Shown piece by piece: positions 1-7,492 of a DNA stretch of 64,000 bases. The notes under the pieces are model-generated. The model was not told where the DNA came from, did no database searches, and was given only the letters and a program-made list of their open reading frames with translations. Location: NCBI GenBank assembly GCA_964484135.1, contig CAZAEL010000002.1, forward strand, positions 35,416-99,415. The letters are read 5' to 3'. The position numbers were made by a program, and so were the translations under genes. Origin of the DNA: CAZAEL01 sp964484135 (GTDB lineage Bacteria; Elusimicrobiota; Elusimicrobia; FEN-1173). Every line of letters begins with the position of its first letter. The stretch's first letter is position 1.

Positions 1-141
1 CCGCGCGCGGCCAAGACCCTGGAGCTGTGGGACAAGTCCGCGGCCCTGTACTGTCCCGAGTGCTACTCCAGCAACGTGGCCCACGAGAGCGGCTGCTCCG
101 GCGTGACCTGCCACGACTGCGGCCATTCGGAGTGTTCGTAA
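1..141 (+). CDS. nrdJ: C-terminal end of probable vitamin B12-dependent ribonucleotide reductase (partial)
   Basis: Open from the first base in frame 1 and ending at TAA (139-141), so only 46 residues are visible. They form a zinc-ribbon tail with two CxxC pairs (CPEC, then CHDC) followed by GHSEC. This layout is typical of the extreme C-terminus of class II (adenosylcobalamin) ribonucleotide reductases, where the cysteines re-reduce the active site. The next gene is dCTP deaminase, which fits deoxynucleotide supply. Another zinc-ribbon protein cannot be excluded because the catalytic part lies outside the window. Confidence 0.5.
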   Translation, partial: PRAAKTLELWDKSAALYCPECYSSNVAHESGCSGVTCHDCGHSECS

Positions 142-216
142 AACACGACGGCGTGCCCGGTGGGGGAGCGCTGCCGTATGGTCGTCAGGTCGTATTGAGG
201 CCTTTGCCGTGACTGA

Positions 217-248
217 AGCACAGAAACACGGAAGCACCGCAGCACCTT
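217..248. repeat. Degenerate 8-bp tandem repeat upstream of dcd
   Basis: Four imperfect 8-base units with consensus ARCACVGM run from 217 to 248, ending in a T-run just before the dcd ribosome-binding site (AAAGGAGA). The same unit recurs at 2101-2132, and in reverse complement at 2044-2075. The origin is unknown; short tandem repeats of this kind are known in some bacterial intergenic regions, for example the cyanobacterial heptamer STRRs. Confidence 0.7.
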
Positions 249-267
249 TTTTCTAAAGGAGACAAAC

Positions 268-825
268 ATGTCCGTAAAATCAGATGGATGGATCCGCCGC
301 ATGGCGCTGGAAGAAAGGATGATCGAGCCTTTCGTGGAGTCCCAGGTGCGCGAGGGCGTCATCTCCTACGGGGTGTCCAGCTACGGCTACGACATCCGCG
401 TGGGCAACCAGTTCAAGATCTTCACCAACGTGCACAACACCATCGTGGACCCCAAGCGTTTCGACCCCAAGTCCTTCGTGGACATCACCACCAACGACCA
501 CGTCGTGATCCCGCCCAACTCCTTCGCCCTGGCCCAGACCGTGGAATATTTCCGCATCCCCCGCAACGTCATCACCGTGTGCGTGGGCAAGTCCACGTAC
601 GCCCGCTGCGGGATCATCGTGAACGTGACGCCGTTCGAGCCGGAGTGGGAGGGCTTCGTGACCCTGGAGATCTCCAACACCACGCCCCTGCCGGCCCGCA
701 TCTACGCCAACGAGGGCATCGCCCAGGTTTTGTTCTTTGAATCGGACGAGATGTGCCAGACCTCCTACGCCGACAAAAAGGGGAAATACCAGAAGCAGAC
801 GGCCATCACCCTCCCGAGGCTGTAA
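268..825 (+). CDS. dcd: dCTP deaminase
   Basis: 185 residues, the usual Dcd length. It deaminates dCTP to dUTP and ammonia, feeding thymidylate synthesis in the cytoplasm. Family motifs are clear: SYGYDIRVG near residue 37, GKSTYARCG near 110, and NVTPFEPEWEG near 119-130 with the catalytic glutamate. The trimeric dUTPase-like fold is known for the family. ATG 268 follows AAAGGAGA at good spacing. It sits between a probable ribonucleotide reductase and the purine genes, so it belongs to the nucleotide island. A bifunctional dCTP deaminase/dUTPase is possible but cannot be told from sequence alone. Confidence 0.95.
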   Translation: MSVKSDGWIRRMALEERMIEPFVESQVREGVISYGVSSYGYDIRVGNQFKIFTNVHNTIVDPKRFDPKSFVDITTNDHVVIPPNSFALAQTVEYFRIPRNVITVCVGKSTYARCGIIVNVTPFEPEWEGFVTLEISNTTPLPARIYANEGIAQVLFFESDEMCQTSYADKKGKYQKQTAITLPRL

Positions 826-829
826 AGGC

Positions 830-909
830 GCGAAAAGCGAAAGGCGAACAGCGAAAAGGGAACAAGCCGGCCGGTCCCTTTCGCCTTTGGCCGTTTGCTT
901 CCTGCGCCC
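830..909. repeat. Inverted pair of degenerate 7-bp repeats
   Basis: Five 7-base units of the type GCGAAAA run from 830 to 864. The pyrimidine-rich counterpart (TCCCTTT, CGCCTTT and similar) runs from 875 to 909, so the arms fold back on each other. The inner stem pairs AGCGAAAAGGGA (850-861) with TCCCTTTCGCCT (875-886), with mismatches, around a GC-rich loop. It lies between the dcd stop and the GGDEF gene and might work as a terminator or RNA-stability element; it has no downstream T-run. Confidence 0.65.
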
Positions 910-920
910 CTCGTAAAAAC

Positions 921-2039
921 ATGGATCTGGACGAAAAAAGCATCACCCCGCTGACGGACATCGCGGACCTCGAGGACCGGGGCCACCGCATCGTGGAGGC
1001 CCTGGCCGGGGACATCACCGCCACGGAGACCACCCGGCGGCTGCTGGAGAAGCTCCAGCACGAGAAAAAGGACAGTTTCTACAGCGACGTCCTCTGCTAC
1101 GTGACCTCGGAGCGGTACCCCGAGAGCCAGGCCCAGTCCATGTGGAACGACATCAAGAACCACAAGTTCTTCATGAGCGAGCGGCTGGGCCGCAACGTGG
1201 GCATACGCGTCGCGGCCATCGACTACCTGGTGAACGTGCGCAAGCTGATCCACGCGCCGCGGGTGATCAAGTCGAGCGACTTCCGCCAGACGGTCAAGTG
1301 GGCGCGCACCGACCCCCTGACGGGGCTGCACAACCGCCGCTACTTCACGGAGCAGGCCAACCGGATCCTGGAGGTGGCCAACCGCATGCAGGTGCCCGTC
1401 ACCCTGATGATGGCGGACCTGGACCATTTCAAGCCGTTCAACGACCGGCACGGCCACCAGGCCGGCGACCTGTTGCTCCAGGAGGTCGGGCGCATCGTGC
1501 GCGGCTGCGTGCGCAGCTCAGACGTGGTGGCCCGGTACGGCGGCGACGAGCTGGCCCTGCTCCTGCCCAAGGCCTCCAAGGCGGACTCGGTGCCCGTGGC
1601 GGAGAAGATCCGGATGCAGATCGAGGAGAACTGCCAGCCCATGGGCGTGACCATCAGCATCGGCGTGGCCCAGTACCCCCAGGACGCCGCCAACCGGGAA
1701 GACCTGATCACGGCCGCGGACGAGGTGCTGTACCGCGCCAAGGAGTTCGGCGGAAACAAAGTCTGCTACTTCCACGCCACGCGGTTCTTTTTCGCGTCCA
1801 AGGACCCCGAGACGCAGAACGTCAGCCTGGTGGGGGACTTCAACAACTGGAACACCCGCACCCATCCCATGGGGCGGCTGAGCGACGGCCGGGGCTGGGA
1901 GCTCGAGGTCACGCTCAAACCGGGGCGGTACCGGTACAAATTTTTGGTCAACCACACCCATTGGCTGCCGGACCCGTCGGCCAAGGAGTTCGAGAGCGAC
2001 GGTTTCGGCGGGCAGTGTTCGGTGGTGGTGGTGAAATAA
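921..2039 (+). CDS. Diguanylate cyclase (GGDEF) fused to a C-terminal CBM48/AMPK-type glycogen-binding domain
   Basis: 372 residues. An N-terminal alpha-helical region (1-120) precedes a GGDEF domain starting at DPLTGLHNRRYF. The active-site motif is GGDEL (about 207-211), with the RxxD inhibitory c-di-GMP site (RSSD, about 198-201) five residues before it, so it should make cyclic di-GMP and be product-inhibited. Residues about 285-372 match the CBM48/AMPK beta glycogen-binding fold (VSLVGDFNNWN, GRYRYKFLVN). No membrane segment or signal peptide is seen, so it is cytosolic. ATG 921 is preferred over upstream starts that would overlap dcd. The fusion suggests that binding of a glucan could tune c-di-GMP production; that link is inference. 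Confidence 0.85.
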   Translation: MDLDEKSITPLTDIADLEDRGHRIVEALAGDITATETTRRLLEKLQHEKKDSFYSDVLCYVTSERYPESQAQSMWNDIKNHKFFMSERLGRNVGIRVAAIDYLVNVRKLIHAPRVIKSSDFRQTVKWARTDPLTGLHNRRYFTEQANRILEVANRMQVPVTLMMADLDHFKPFNDRHGHQAGDLLLQEVGRIVRGCVRSSDVVARYGGDELALLLPKASKADSVPVAEKIRMQIEENCQPMGVTISIGVAQYPQDAANREDLITAADEVLYRAKEFGGNKVCYFHATRFFFASKDPETQNVSLVGDFNNWNTRTHPMGRLSDGRGWELEVTLKPGRYRYKFLVNHTHWLPDPSAKEFESDGFGGQCSVVVVK

Positions 2040-2043
2040 AAAC

Positions 2044-2132
2044 GTGTTCCAGTGTTTCCGTGCTTCAGTGCTGCGGTTAAAACCTTTTTATGTTTAACTG
2101 CAACACGGCAGCACCGCAGCACGGCAGCACGC
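2044..2132. repeat. Inverted pair of degenerate 8-bp repeats upstream of guaB3
   Basis: Four units of the type GTGTTYCM occupy 2044-2075. Four units of the reverse-complement type CAGCACGG occupy 2101-2132, separated by an AT-rich spacer with TTTTT. The arms can pair imperfectly. The family matches the unit before dcd at 217-248, showing dispersal within this locus. Confidence 0.7.
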
Positions 2133-2151
2133 CTCTTAAGGAGAAAAGATA

Positions 2152-3315
2152 ATGGCATTTTTCATCGGACGTGACAGGGAGGCCCGGCGTTCCTACGGGT
2201 TCGACGAGGTGGCCATCGTGCCGGGTTCCATGACCGTTGACCCGGAGGACACCAATACGGAGACGGCCATCGGCCCGGTCAAGCTCAAGATCCCCTTCGT
2301 GGCCAGCGCCATGGACGGGACCGTGGACGTGAAGTTCGCCCTGGCCATGAGCCAGCTGGGCGGCCTGGCCGTCCTGAACCTGGAGGGCCTGCACACGCGG
2401 TACGAGGACCCCTCCGGCCCGTACGAGGAGATCACCAAGGCCTCCCCCGAGGAGGCGCCCAAGGTCTTCCAGAAGATTTACTCCCAGCCCATCAAGGAGG
2501 CGCTCATCGCCAAGCGCGTCCAGGAGATCAAGAAGGGCGGCGGCGTCGCGGCCGTGTCCTGCGTGCCCAAGAACGCCAACAAGTTCGGGCCCCTGGCGGC
2601 CAAGGCGGGGGCGGACGTGTTCGTGGTGCAGGGCACCGTGGCCACCGCCCAGTACGTGTCCTCCAAGGGGACGCCGCTGGACCTGGCCAGGCTCTGCAAG
2701 GAGATCCATATCCCCGTGGTGATCGGGAACGTGGTGACCTATTCCGCCGCGCTGGAGCTGATGGAGACCGGCTGTTCCGGCATCCTGGTGGGCGTGGGGC
2801 CCGGCGCGGCCTGCACCTCCCGGGGGGTGCTGGGCATCGGCGTGCCGCAGATCACGGCCACGGTGGACTGCGCCGCGGCGCGGGACTTCTATTTCAAAAA
2901 GACCGGCCGTTACGTGTCCATCATCACCGACGGCGGCATGACCAACTCCGGCGACGTGTGCAAGGCCTTCGCGGCCGGGGCGGACCTGGTGATGATGGGG
3001 TCCACCTTCGCCCGCGCCAAGGAGGCGCCGGGCCGGGGCTACCACTGGGGCATGGCCATGCCGGACCGTTACCTGCCCCGCGGCACCCGCATCTACGTCG
3101 GCACCAAGAGCACGCTGGAGGAGGTGCTCTTCGGGCCCGCCACCCAGGAGGAGGGGCTCCAGAACTTCGTGGGCGCGCTCCGCACCTGCATGGGGTACGT
3201 GGGCGCCAAGACCATCAAGGAGTTCCAGCTCGCGGAGCTCATCATCGCGCCCGAGATCAAGCACGAGGGCAAGCTCTTTCAGCAGGCCCAGCGGGTCGGC
3301 ATGGGGAAAAAGTAG
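2152..3315 (+). CDS. guaB3: GuaB3-family IMP dehydrogenase/GMP reductase-like protein
   Basis: 387 residues, an IMPDH/GMPR TIM-barrel protein without the CBS pair of classical GuaB. The catalytic loop is GPGAACTSRGVLGIG with the active cysteine near residue 223, and the phosphate-binding loop DGGMTNSGD follows. The opening (FIGRDREARRSYGFDEVAIVPG) is typical of the GuaB3 subgroup known from actinobacteria and cyanobacteria, for which GMP reductase activity has been proposed. It therefore interconverts IMP and GMP, direction uncertain. AAGGAG lies just before ATG 2152. It is separated from guaA by a small gene and an AT-rich insertion, and no canonical guaB is in the window. Confidence 0.85.
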   Translation: MAFFIGRDREARRSYGFDEVAIVPGSMTVDPEDTNTETAIGPVKLKIPFVASAMDGTVDVKFALAMSQLGGLAVLNLEGLHTRYEDPSGPYEEITKASPEEAPKVFQKIYSQPIKEALIAKRVQEIKKGGGVAAVSCVPKNANKFGPLAAKAGADVFVVQGTVATAQYVSSKGTPLDLARLCKEIHIPVVIGNVVTYSAALELMETGCSGILVGVGPGAACTSRGVLGIGVPQITATVDCAAARDFYFKKTGRYVSIITDGGMTNSGDVCKAFAAGADLVMMGSTFARAKEAPGRGYHWGMAMPDRYLPRGTRIYVGTKSTLEEVLFGPATQEEGLQNFVGALRTCMGYVGAKTIKEFQLAELIIAPEIKHEGKLFQQAQRVGMGKK

Positions 3316-3479
3316 CGACGTTTCACTGATCTTTTCCGCCGCAGCGCTCACTTCACAACAAGACTTCTTCGGATCGCAGGTCCCTCCGGCCGGTCGTTTC
3401 GGACAACGGGCCGGGGGGAGGTCTTTTCTGTCGCGAAGGTTCGCGGGGCGAGACGCCCCCAAAGACGATAGGAGGTCAA

Positions 3480-3707
3480 ATGAATCGAATCATGTACAAG
3501 GGGTGTGAGATTCATGCGGTGCCTTTTCGGTCGTCGGTTTCCAACCGGTGGAACGCGCATGTCTATATTTCGGTCAACCACGGCAAGACGGTGGACACCC
3601 TGCAATTCACGGACGGGTGCGGCGTGGAGCGGGAGGACAGGGCCGTCCAGCATTGCTTCGACTTCGGCAGGCAGATCATCGACGGCAAGCTGGCCGTGCC
3701 GGTGTGA
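3480..3707 (+). CDS. Small conserved protein, HlyU/DUF6566-like
   Basis: 75 residues with AGGAGG immediately before ATG 3480. The sequence opens MNRIMYKGCEIHAVPF and contains VQHCFDFGRQIIDGK near the end. This resembles small proteins found in Geobacter-like and related genomes that start with MxxYKGYEI and carry CFxFGxQIIDG, sometimes assigned to HlyU-like or DUF6566 families. Function is unknown. No signal peptide or membrane segment is seen. A short GC hairpin (GGGGCG/CGCCCC, 3445-3459) lies upstream in the otherwise featureless gap after guaB3. The family link is from memory and is moderate. Confidence 0.6.
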   Translation: MNRIMYKGCEIHAVPFRSSVSNRWNAHVYISVNHGKTVDTLQFTDGCGVEREDRAVQHCFDFGRQIIDGKLAVPV

Positions 3708-3752
3708 TACGGGGCTCTGCATTTAAGGGCCCTCTTGGATTTTAGGAGGGTT

Positions 3753-4550
3753 ATGGCAAAAAGATTGATTTTTATCAGTTGCGGACAACAGACCAAGGTT
3801 GAAAAGAATTTAGGCTCCGAGATAAAAAACCTGGTGGATCAAACCCCAGGTTTTGAAGGGTATTTTGCGGATACCGTCAATTCACTGGAGGCTTTATCTG
3901 TAAACATATTTGAGGCTATCAGAAAGTGTGATGGCGCGATTTTCTTTTTTCATGAAAGAGGAAAGGTGGTAGATTCTAGCGGGGAAATTTGGGGAGTGCG
4001 TTCTTCTGTTTGGGTTAATCAAGAGATTGCTCTTTTGGCCTATCGCAAGTATTTAGAACAAACGGGAATCCCTATCATTGCGTTTAAAGATGGGTCAGTG
4101 TTGTTGGAAGGTGCTATGACAAATCTTATTGTTAATCCGCATTTAATTTCTTCAAAAGAGGAAATTGAATCGAAAATATCCAAATGGCTACTGGAGGCAA
4201 AGTTTCCAAATAAAGATATTGATATGAATAAGCCTGGTTTTGAGAAAAAATGGGGTCGTCTGTCGGAAAATGCAAGGTATGTCCTTATGGCTTTAGTTGA
4301 TGAGGGTGGAAAAGATGTGGCAGAACATCTCGTGCGACAGGGGTTTAAAACGTATCAACGCTTTCCAAGCGAGCAAGAAGGAAACGGTGCTTTTACCCTG
4401 GCAAAGGCCGAGCTTTTCAATGTTGGATTTATTAAGAAGGAAGAGGCATTTAGAATAATGAATATTCACGAGAATTGGCAACTTATGATCAAAGAAGCCG
4501 TTGTGTCACTAAAAGAACAAATCGAGTTAGAGAAACTCTTACTTAAATGA
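3753..4550 (+). CDS. TIR-like / nucleoside-2-deoxyribosyltransferase-like protein, AT-rich insertion
   Basis: 265 residues. ATG 3753 follows a strong AGGAGG (3744-3749). The N-terminal half has a Rossmann-like TIR/deoxyribosyltransferase pattern: beta strand LIFISCGQQT, then YFADTVNSLEAL, CDGAIFFFHERG, and SSVWVNQEIALLA with a conserved-looking glutamate. Proteins of this type occur as putative NAD-cleaving effectors in defence loci. The C-terminal part (about 165-265) resembles a helical/winged-helix module (LSENARYVLMALVDEGG). GC content is far below the neighbours, indicating transfer. Its stop overlaps the guaA start in ATGA, so it is translationally coupled to GMP synthase. Catalytic activity is not shown; an ordinary regulatory role is possible. 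Confidence 0.6.
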   Translation: MAKRLIFISCGQQTKVEKNLGSEIKNLVDQTPGFEGYFADTVNSLEALSVNIFEAIRKCDGAIFFFHERGKVVDSSGEIWGVRSSVWVNQEIALLAYRKYLEQTGIPIIAFKDGSVLLEGAMTNLIVNPHLISSKEEIESKISKWLLEAKFPNKDIDMNKPGFEKKWGRLSENARYVLMALVDEGGKDVAEHLVRQGFKTYQRFPSEQEGNGAFTLAKAELFNVGFIKKEEAFRIMNIHENWQLMIKEAVVSLKEQIELEKLLLK

Positions 4551-6079
4551 TCATCATCCTTGATTTTGGGTCGCAGTACACGCAACTGATCGCCCGCCGC
4601 GTGCGGGAGGCCAACGTGTTCTGCGAGATCCATCCTTTCAATTATCCCCTGGAAAAAATTCAAGCGGCCCGGCCGCAAGGCGTCATCCTGTCCGGCGGGC
4701 CCTCCAGCGTGTACGACAAAAAGGCCCCCAAGTCGGACCCCGGCGTGTTCGACCTGGGCGTGCCGGTGCTGGGCATCTGCTACGGCCTGCAGCTCATGAT
4801 CTCCCACTTCGGGGGGCAGGTGACCAGGTCCCCCCGGCGGGAGTACGGGCCCGCGGACATCGAGGTCCTGCAGGGGACCGGCAACGGCCTCTTTTCCGGC
4901 CTGCCGGAGCGTTTGCCCGTGTGGATGAGCCACGGCGACGCGGCCGAGTCCCTGCCCGCGGCTTTCATGCCCCTGGCGCGGACGCCCAACGCCCCGTACG
5001 CCGCCTTCAAGCACCGGGAGCGGAGCCTGTACGGCGTGCAGTTCCACCCGGAGGTGCACCACACGCCCCAGGGCAAGGACATCCTGGCCAACTTCCTTTT
5101 CAAGATCTGCGGGGTCAAGCCGGACTGGAACATGCGCGACTTCGCGGAGGAGGAGATCCGCAAGGTCCGCCAGCGGGTGGGGAAGGAAAAGGTGATCCTG
5201 GCCCTGTCCGGGGGGGTGGATTCCTCCGTGGCCGCGGCCCTGCTGCACCGGGCCCTGGGCAAACAGCTCATCTGCATCTTCGTGAACAACGGCCTGCTCC
5301 GCGCCGGGGAGGAGGAGCGGGTCCGGGAGGTCTTCGGCTCGGCCCAGGGGTACGTGACGCGCGTGGTGGACGCCCGCCAACGGTTTTTGAGGAAACTCAA
5401 GGGCGTCACCGACCCGGAGAAAAAGCGCAAGATCATCGGCGCCGAGTTCATCGCGGTCTTCGAGGAGCACGCCAAGAAACAAAAGGGCGTGAGGTTCCTG
5501 GCGCAGGGCACGCTGTACCCGGACGTGATCGAGAGCGTGTCCGTGAAGGGCCCCTCCGCCACCATCAAGACCCACCACAACGTGGGGGGCCTGCCCAAGC
5601 GCATGAAGATGGAGCTGGTGGAGCCCCTGCGGTTCCTGTTCAAGGACGAGGTCCGCGCCCTGGGCAAGGAGCTGGGCCTTCCCGATGAAATCCTTTTCCG
5701 CCAGCCCTTCCCCGGCCCGGGCCTGGCGGTCCGCGTGCTGGGCGAAGTGACGGAGGAGAAGCTCCGCAAGGCGCGGGAGGCGGACCTGATCGTGGAGCAG
5801 GAGGTCCGCGCCGCGGGCCTGTACCGCAAGCTCTGGCAGTCTTTCGCCGTGCTCCTGCCCGTGAACAGCGTGGGCGTCATGGGGGACGAGCGCACGTACG
5901 AGAACGCCATCGCGGTGCGGGCCGTGAACTCCGTGGACGCCATGACCGCGGACTGGGCCCGCCTGCCGGACCAGGTGCTGGCCAAGATTTCCTCCCGCAT
6001 CATCAACGAGGTGCGGGGCGTGAACCGGGTGGTGTACGACATCTCTTCCAAACCGCCTGCCACCATCGAGTGGGAATAA
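4547..6079 (+). CDS. guaA: GMP synthase (glutamine-hydrolysing)
   Basis: 510 residues, full length. It converts XMP, glutamine and ATP to GMP. The class I glutamine amidotransferase domain (1-190) has the nucleophile in GICYGLQLM and His/Glu in GVQFHPEVHH. The ATP pyrophosphatase domain has the P-loop LSGGVDSSVAAALL (about 220), and the C-terminal dimerisation domain ends in PPATIEWE as in the family. ATG 4547 lies inside the 4-base ATGA overlap with the AT-rich gene upstream. A hairpin plus T-run follows the stop. Identification is secure. Confidence 0.98.
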   Translation: MIIILDFGSQYTQLIARRVREANVFCEIHPFNYPLEKIQAARPQGVILSGGPSSVYDKKAPKSDPGVFDLGVPVLGICYGLQLMISHFGGQVTRSPRREYGPADIEVLQGTGNGLFSGLPERLPVWMSHGDAAESLPAAFMPLARTPNAPYAAFKHRERSLYGVQFHPEVHHTPQGKDILANFLFKICGVKPDWNMRDFAEEEIRKVRQRVGKEKVILALSGGVDSSVAAALLHRALGKQLICIFVNNGLLRAGEEERVREVFGSAQGYVTRVVDARQRFLRKLKGVTDPEKKRKIIGAEFIAVFEEHAKKQKGVRFLAQGTLYPDVIESVSVKGPSATIKTHHNVGGLPKRMKMELVEPLRFLFKDEVRALGKELGLPDEILFRQPFPGPGLAVRVLGEVTEEKLRKAREADLIVEQEVRAAGLYRKLWQSFAVLLPVNSVGVMGDERTYENAIAVRAVNSVDAMTADWARLPDQVLAKISSRIINEVRGVNRVVYDISSKPPATIEWE

Positions 6080-6085
6080 GCGGCG

Positions 6086-6112
6086 CCGCCGTCTTCAAGA
6101 CCGGCGGTTTTT
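6086..6112 (+). terminator. Probable rho-independent terminator after guaA
   Basis: CCGCC-GTCTT (6086-6095) pairs with AAGACCGGCGG (6097-6107) with one bulged base, followed by TTTTT (6108-6112). It lies only 26 bases before purC, so it may attenuate rather than fully stop readthrough; no clear separate promoter is visible in the gap. Confidence 0.6.
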
Positions 6113-6137
6113 AACGGAAAGGGTCGGGGGACTGAAA

Positions 6138-7031
6138 ATGACGGCGGCGACCGTGGAATCTTCTCTTCCTTTCAAGGTGTGGACCCGCGGCAAGGTGCGC
6201 GACGTGTACGACCTGGGCGACAAGCTCCTGATCGTGGCCACGGACCGCATCTCGGCCTACGACCACGTCCTGCCCACCCCCATCCCGGGCAAGGGCATCG
6301 TGCTCTGCCAGACCTCCAATTTCTGGTTCGAGCGGCTGAAGTCCGTGTGCCCCAACCACCTGGTGGCCGGGTCGGTGAAGGATTTTCCGGCGGACATCCG
6401 GGACAAGTGCCGGGGCTTGGAAGGGCGGGCCGCGCTGGTGAAGAAGGCCAAGCGCGTGGACATCGAGTGCGTGGTGCGGGGCTATCTGGCCGGGTCCGGC
6501 TGGAAGGAATACCAGGCGAGCCGGACGGTCTGCGGCATCAAACTGCCGGAGGGCCTCGTGGAATCGGCCAGGCTGCCGGAGCCTATCTTCACGCCGGCCA
6601 CCAAGGAGGAACGGGGCAGGCACGACGAAAACATTTCCTTCGAGCGGATGGCGTCCATCGTGGGCAAGCCCCTGGCCGAAAAGCTCCGCGACGTCAGCCT
6701 GGCGATCTTCAAGGAGGCGTCGAAATACGCCGAGTCCCGCGGCTTCATCCTGGCGGACACCAAGTTCGAGTTCGGCGAGCTGGACGGCAAGATCATCCTG
6801 ATCGACGAGGCGCTGACGCCCGACTCCTCCCGGTACTGGGACGTGACCCTGTACAGCCCCGGGAAGTCCCAGGAGTCCTTCGACAAGCAGTTCGTGCGGG
6901 ATTACCTGAACCGGATCCAATGGAACCGCCAGCCGCCCGCCCCCGCCCTGCCGGCGGACGTGGTGGCCGGCACGCGGCAGAAATACGCGGCCGCGTACGA
7001 ACGCCTCACCGGCCAAAAGTTCGCGTGGTGA
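6138..7031 (+). CDS. purC: Phosphoribosylaminoimidazole-succinocarboxamide synthase (SAICAR synthetase)
   Basis: 297 residues. It joins CAIR and aspartate with ATP to make SAICAR, step 8 of purine synthesis. Recognisable motifs are GKVRDVYDLGDKLLIVATDRIS, which ends in the typical DRISAYD, then RGYLAGSGWKEYQ, and DTKFEFG near residue 205. The length is that of the longer PurC type found alone, not fused to PurE. ATG 6138 starts the protein a few residues before the conserved core. The stop overlaps the GTG start of purS (GTGA), beginning a chain of coupled purine genes. Confidence 0.97.
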   Translation: MTAATVESSLPFKVWTRGKVRDVYDLGDKLLIVATDRISAYDHVLPTPIPGKGIVLCQTSNFWFERLKSVCPNHLVAGSVKDFPADIRDKCRGLEGRAALVKKAKRVDIECVVRGYLAGSGWKEYQASRTVCGIKLPEGLVESARLPEPIFTPATKEERGRHDENISFERMASIVGKPLAEKLRDVSLAIFKEASKYAESRGFILADTKFEFGELDGKIILIDEALTPDSSRYWDVTLYSPGKSQESFDKQFVRDYLNRIQWNRQPPAPALPADVVAGTRQKYAAAYERLTGQKFAW

Positions 7032-7492
7032 CCTGGCGCGTCCTCGTCCAGTACAAGCCGGGCTTCGCCGATCACCGGGGCAAGGCCCTGGAAAAGGAGT
7101 GGCGGGCCTCCGGCCGCGCGCCCGTGAAAAAAATCCGGACGGGTCAGGCCTATGAGCTGCGCGGGGACTTGGCCGAGGAGGATGTCCGCCGGCTGGCCGA
7201 AAGGCTCCTGGCCGACCCCGTGACCCAGACCGCGGAGGTGGTCCCGGCGGAACGCAGCGCCGCGCCTCGGGGCGTGCGCCGGGCCGAGGTGTGGCCCAAG
7301 GACGGGGTGTCGGACCCCGTGGCGGACACGGTGCGGGTGGGCGCCCGGGACCTGGACCTGACGAGGATCGAGAAGGCCCGGTCCGGCGCGCTGTACGATT
7401 TTTGGGGAGCCCGCTCCGACAAGGACGTCAAGAATTTCTGCGAAAGCTTTCTGATGAACGACCTGGTGCAAAAGGTGGAAATCCTGTCGTGA
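7028..7492 (+). CDS. purS: Tandem-duplicated PurS subunit of FGAM synthase
   Basis: 154 residues, about twice the usual 80. Two PurS-like units are visible: residues 1-70 (WRVLVQYKPGF ... LLADPVTQTAEV) and about 82-153 (RRAEVWPKDGVSDPVADTV ... FLMNDLVQKVEIL). PurS links PurL and PurQ in the three-part formylglycinamidine ribonucleotide synthase and normally acts as a dimer, so one chain may replace the dimer. GTG 7028 is inside the purC stop overlap (GTGA), and the gene ends inside the GTG start of purL. Translational coupling of purC-S-L-Q is thus direct. Confidence 0.85.
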   Translation: MTWRVLVQYKPGFADHRGKALEKEWRASGRAPVKKIRTGQAYELRGDLAEEDVRRLAERLLADPVTQTAEVVPAERSAAPRGVRRAEVWPKDGVSDPVADTVRVGARDLDLTRIEKARSGALYDFWGARSDKDVKNFCESFLMNDLVQKVEILS

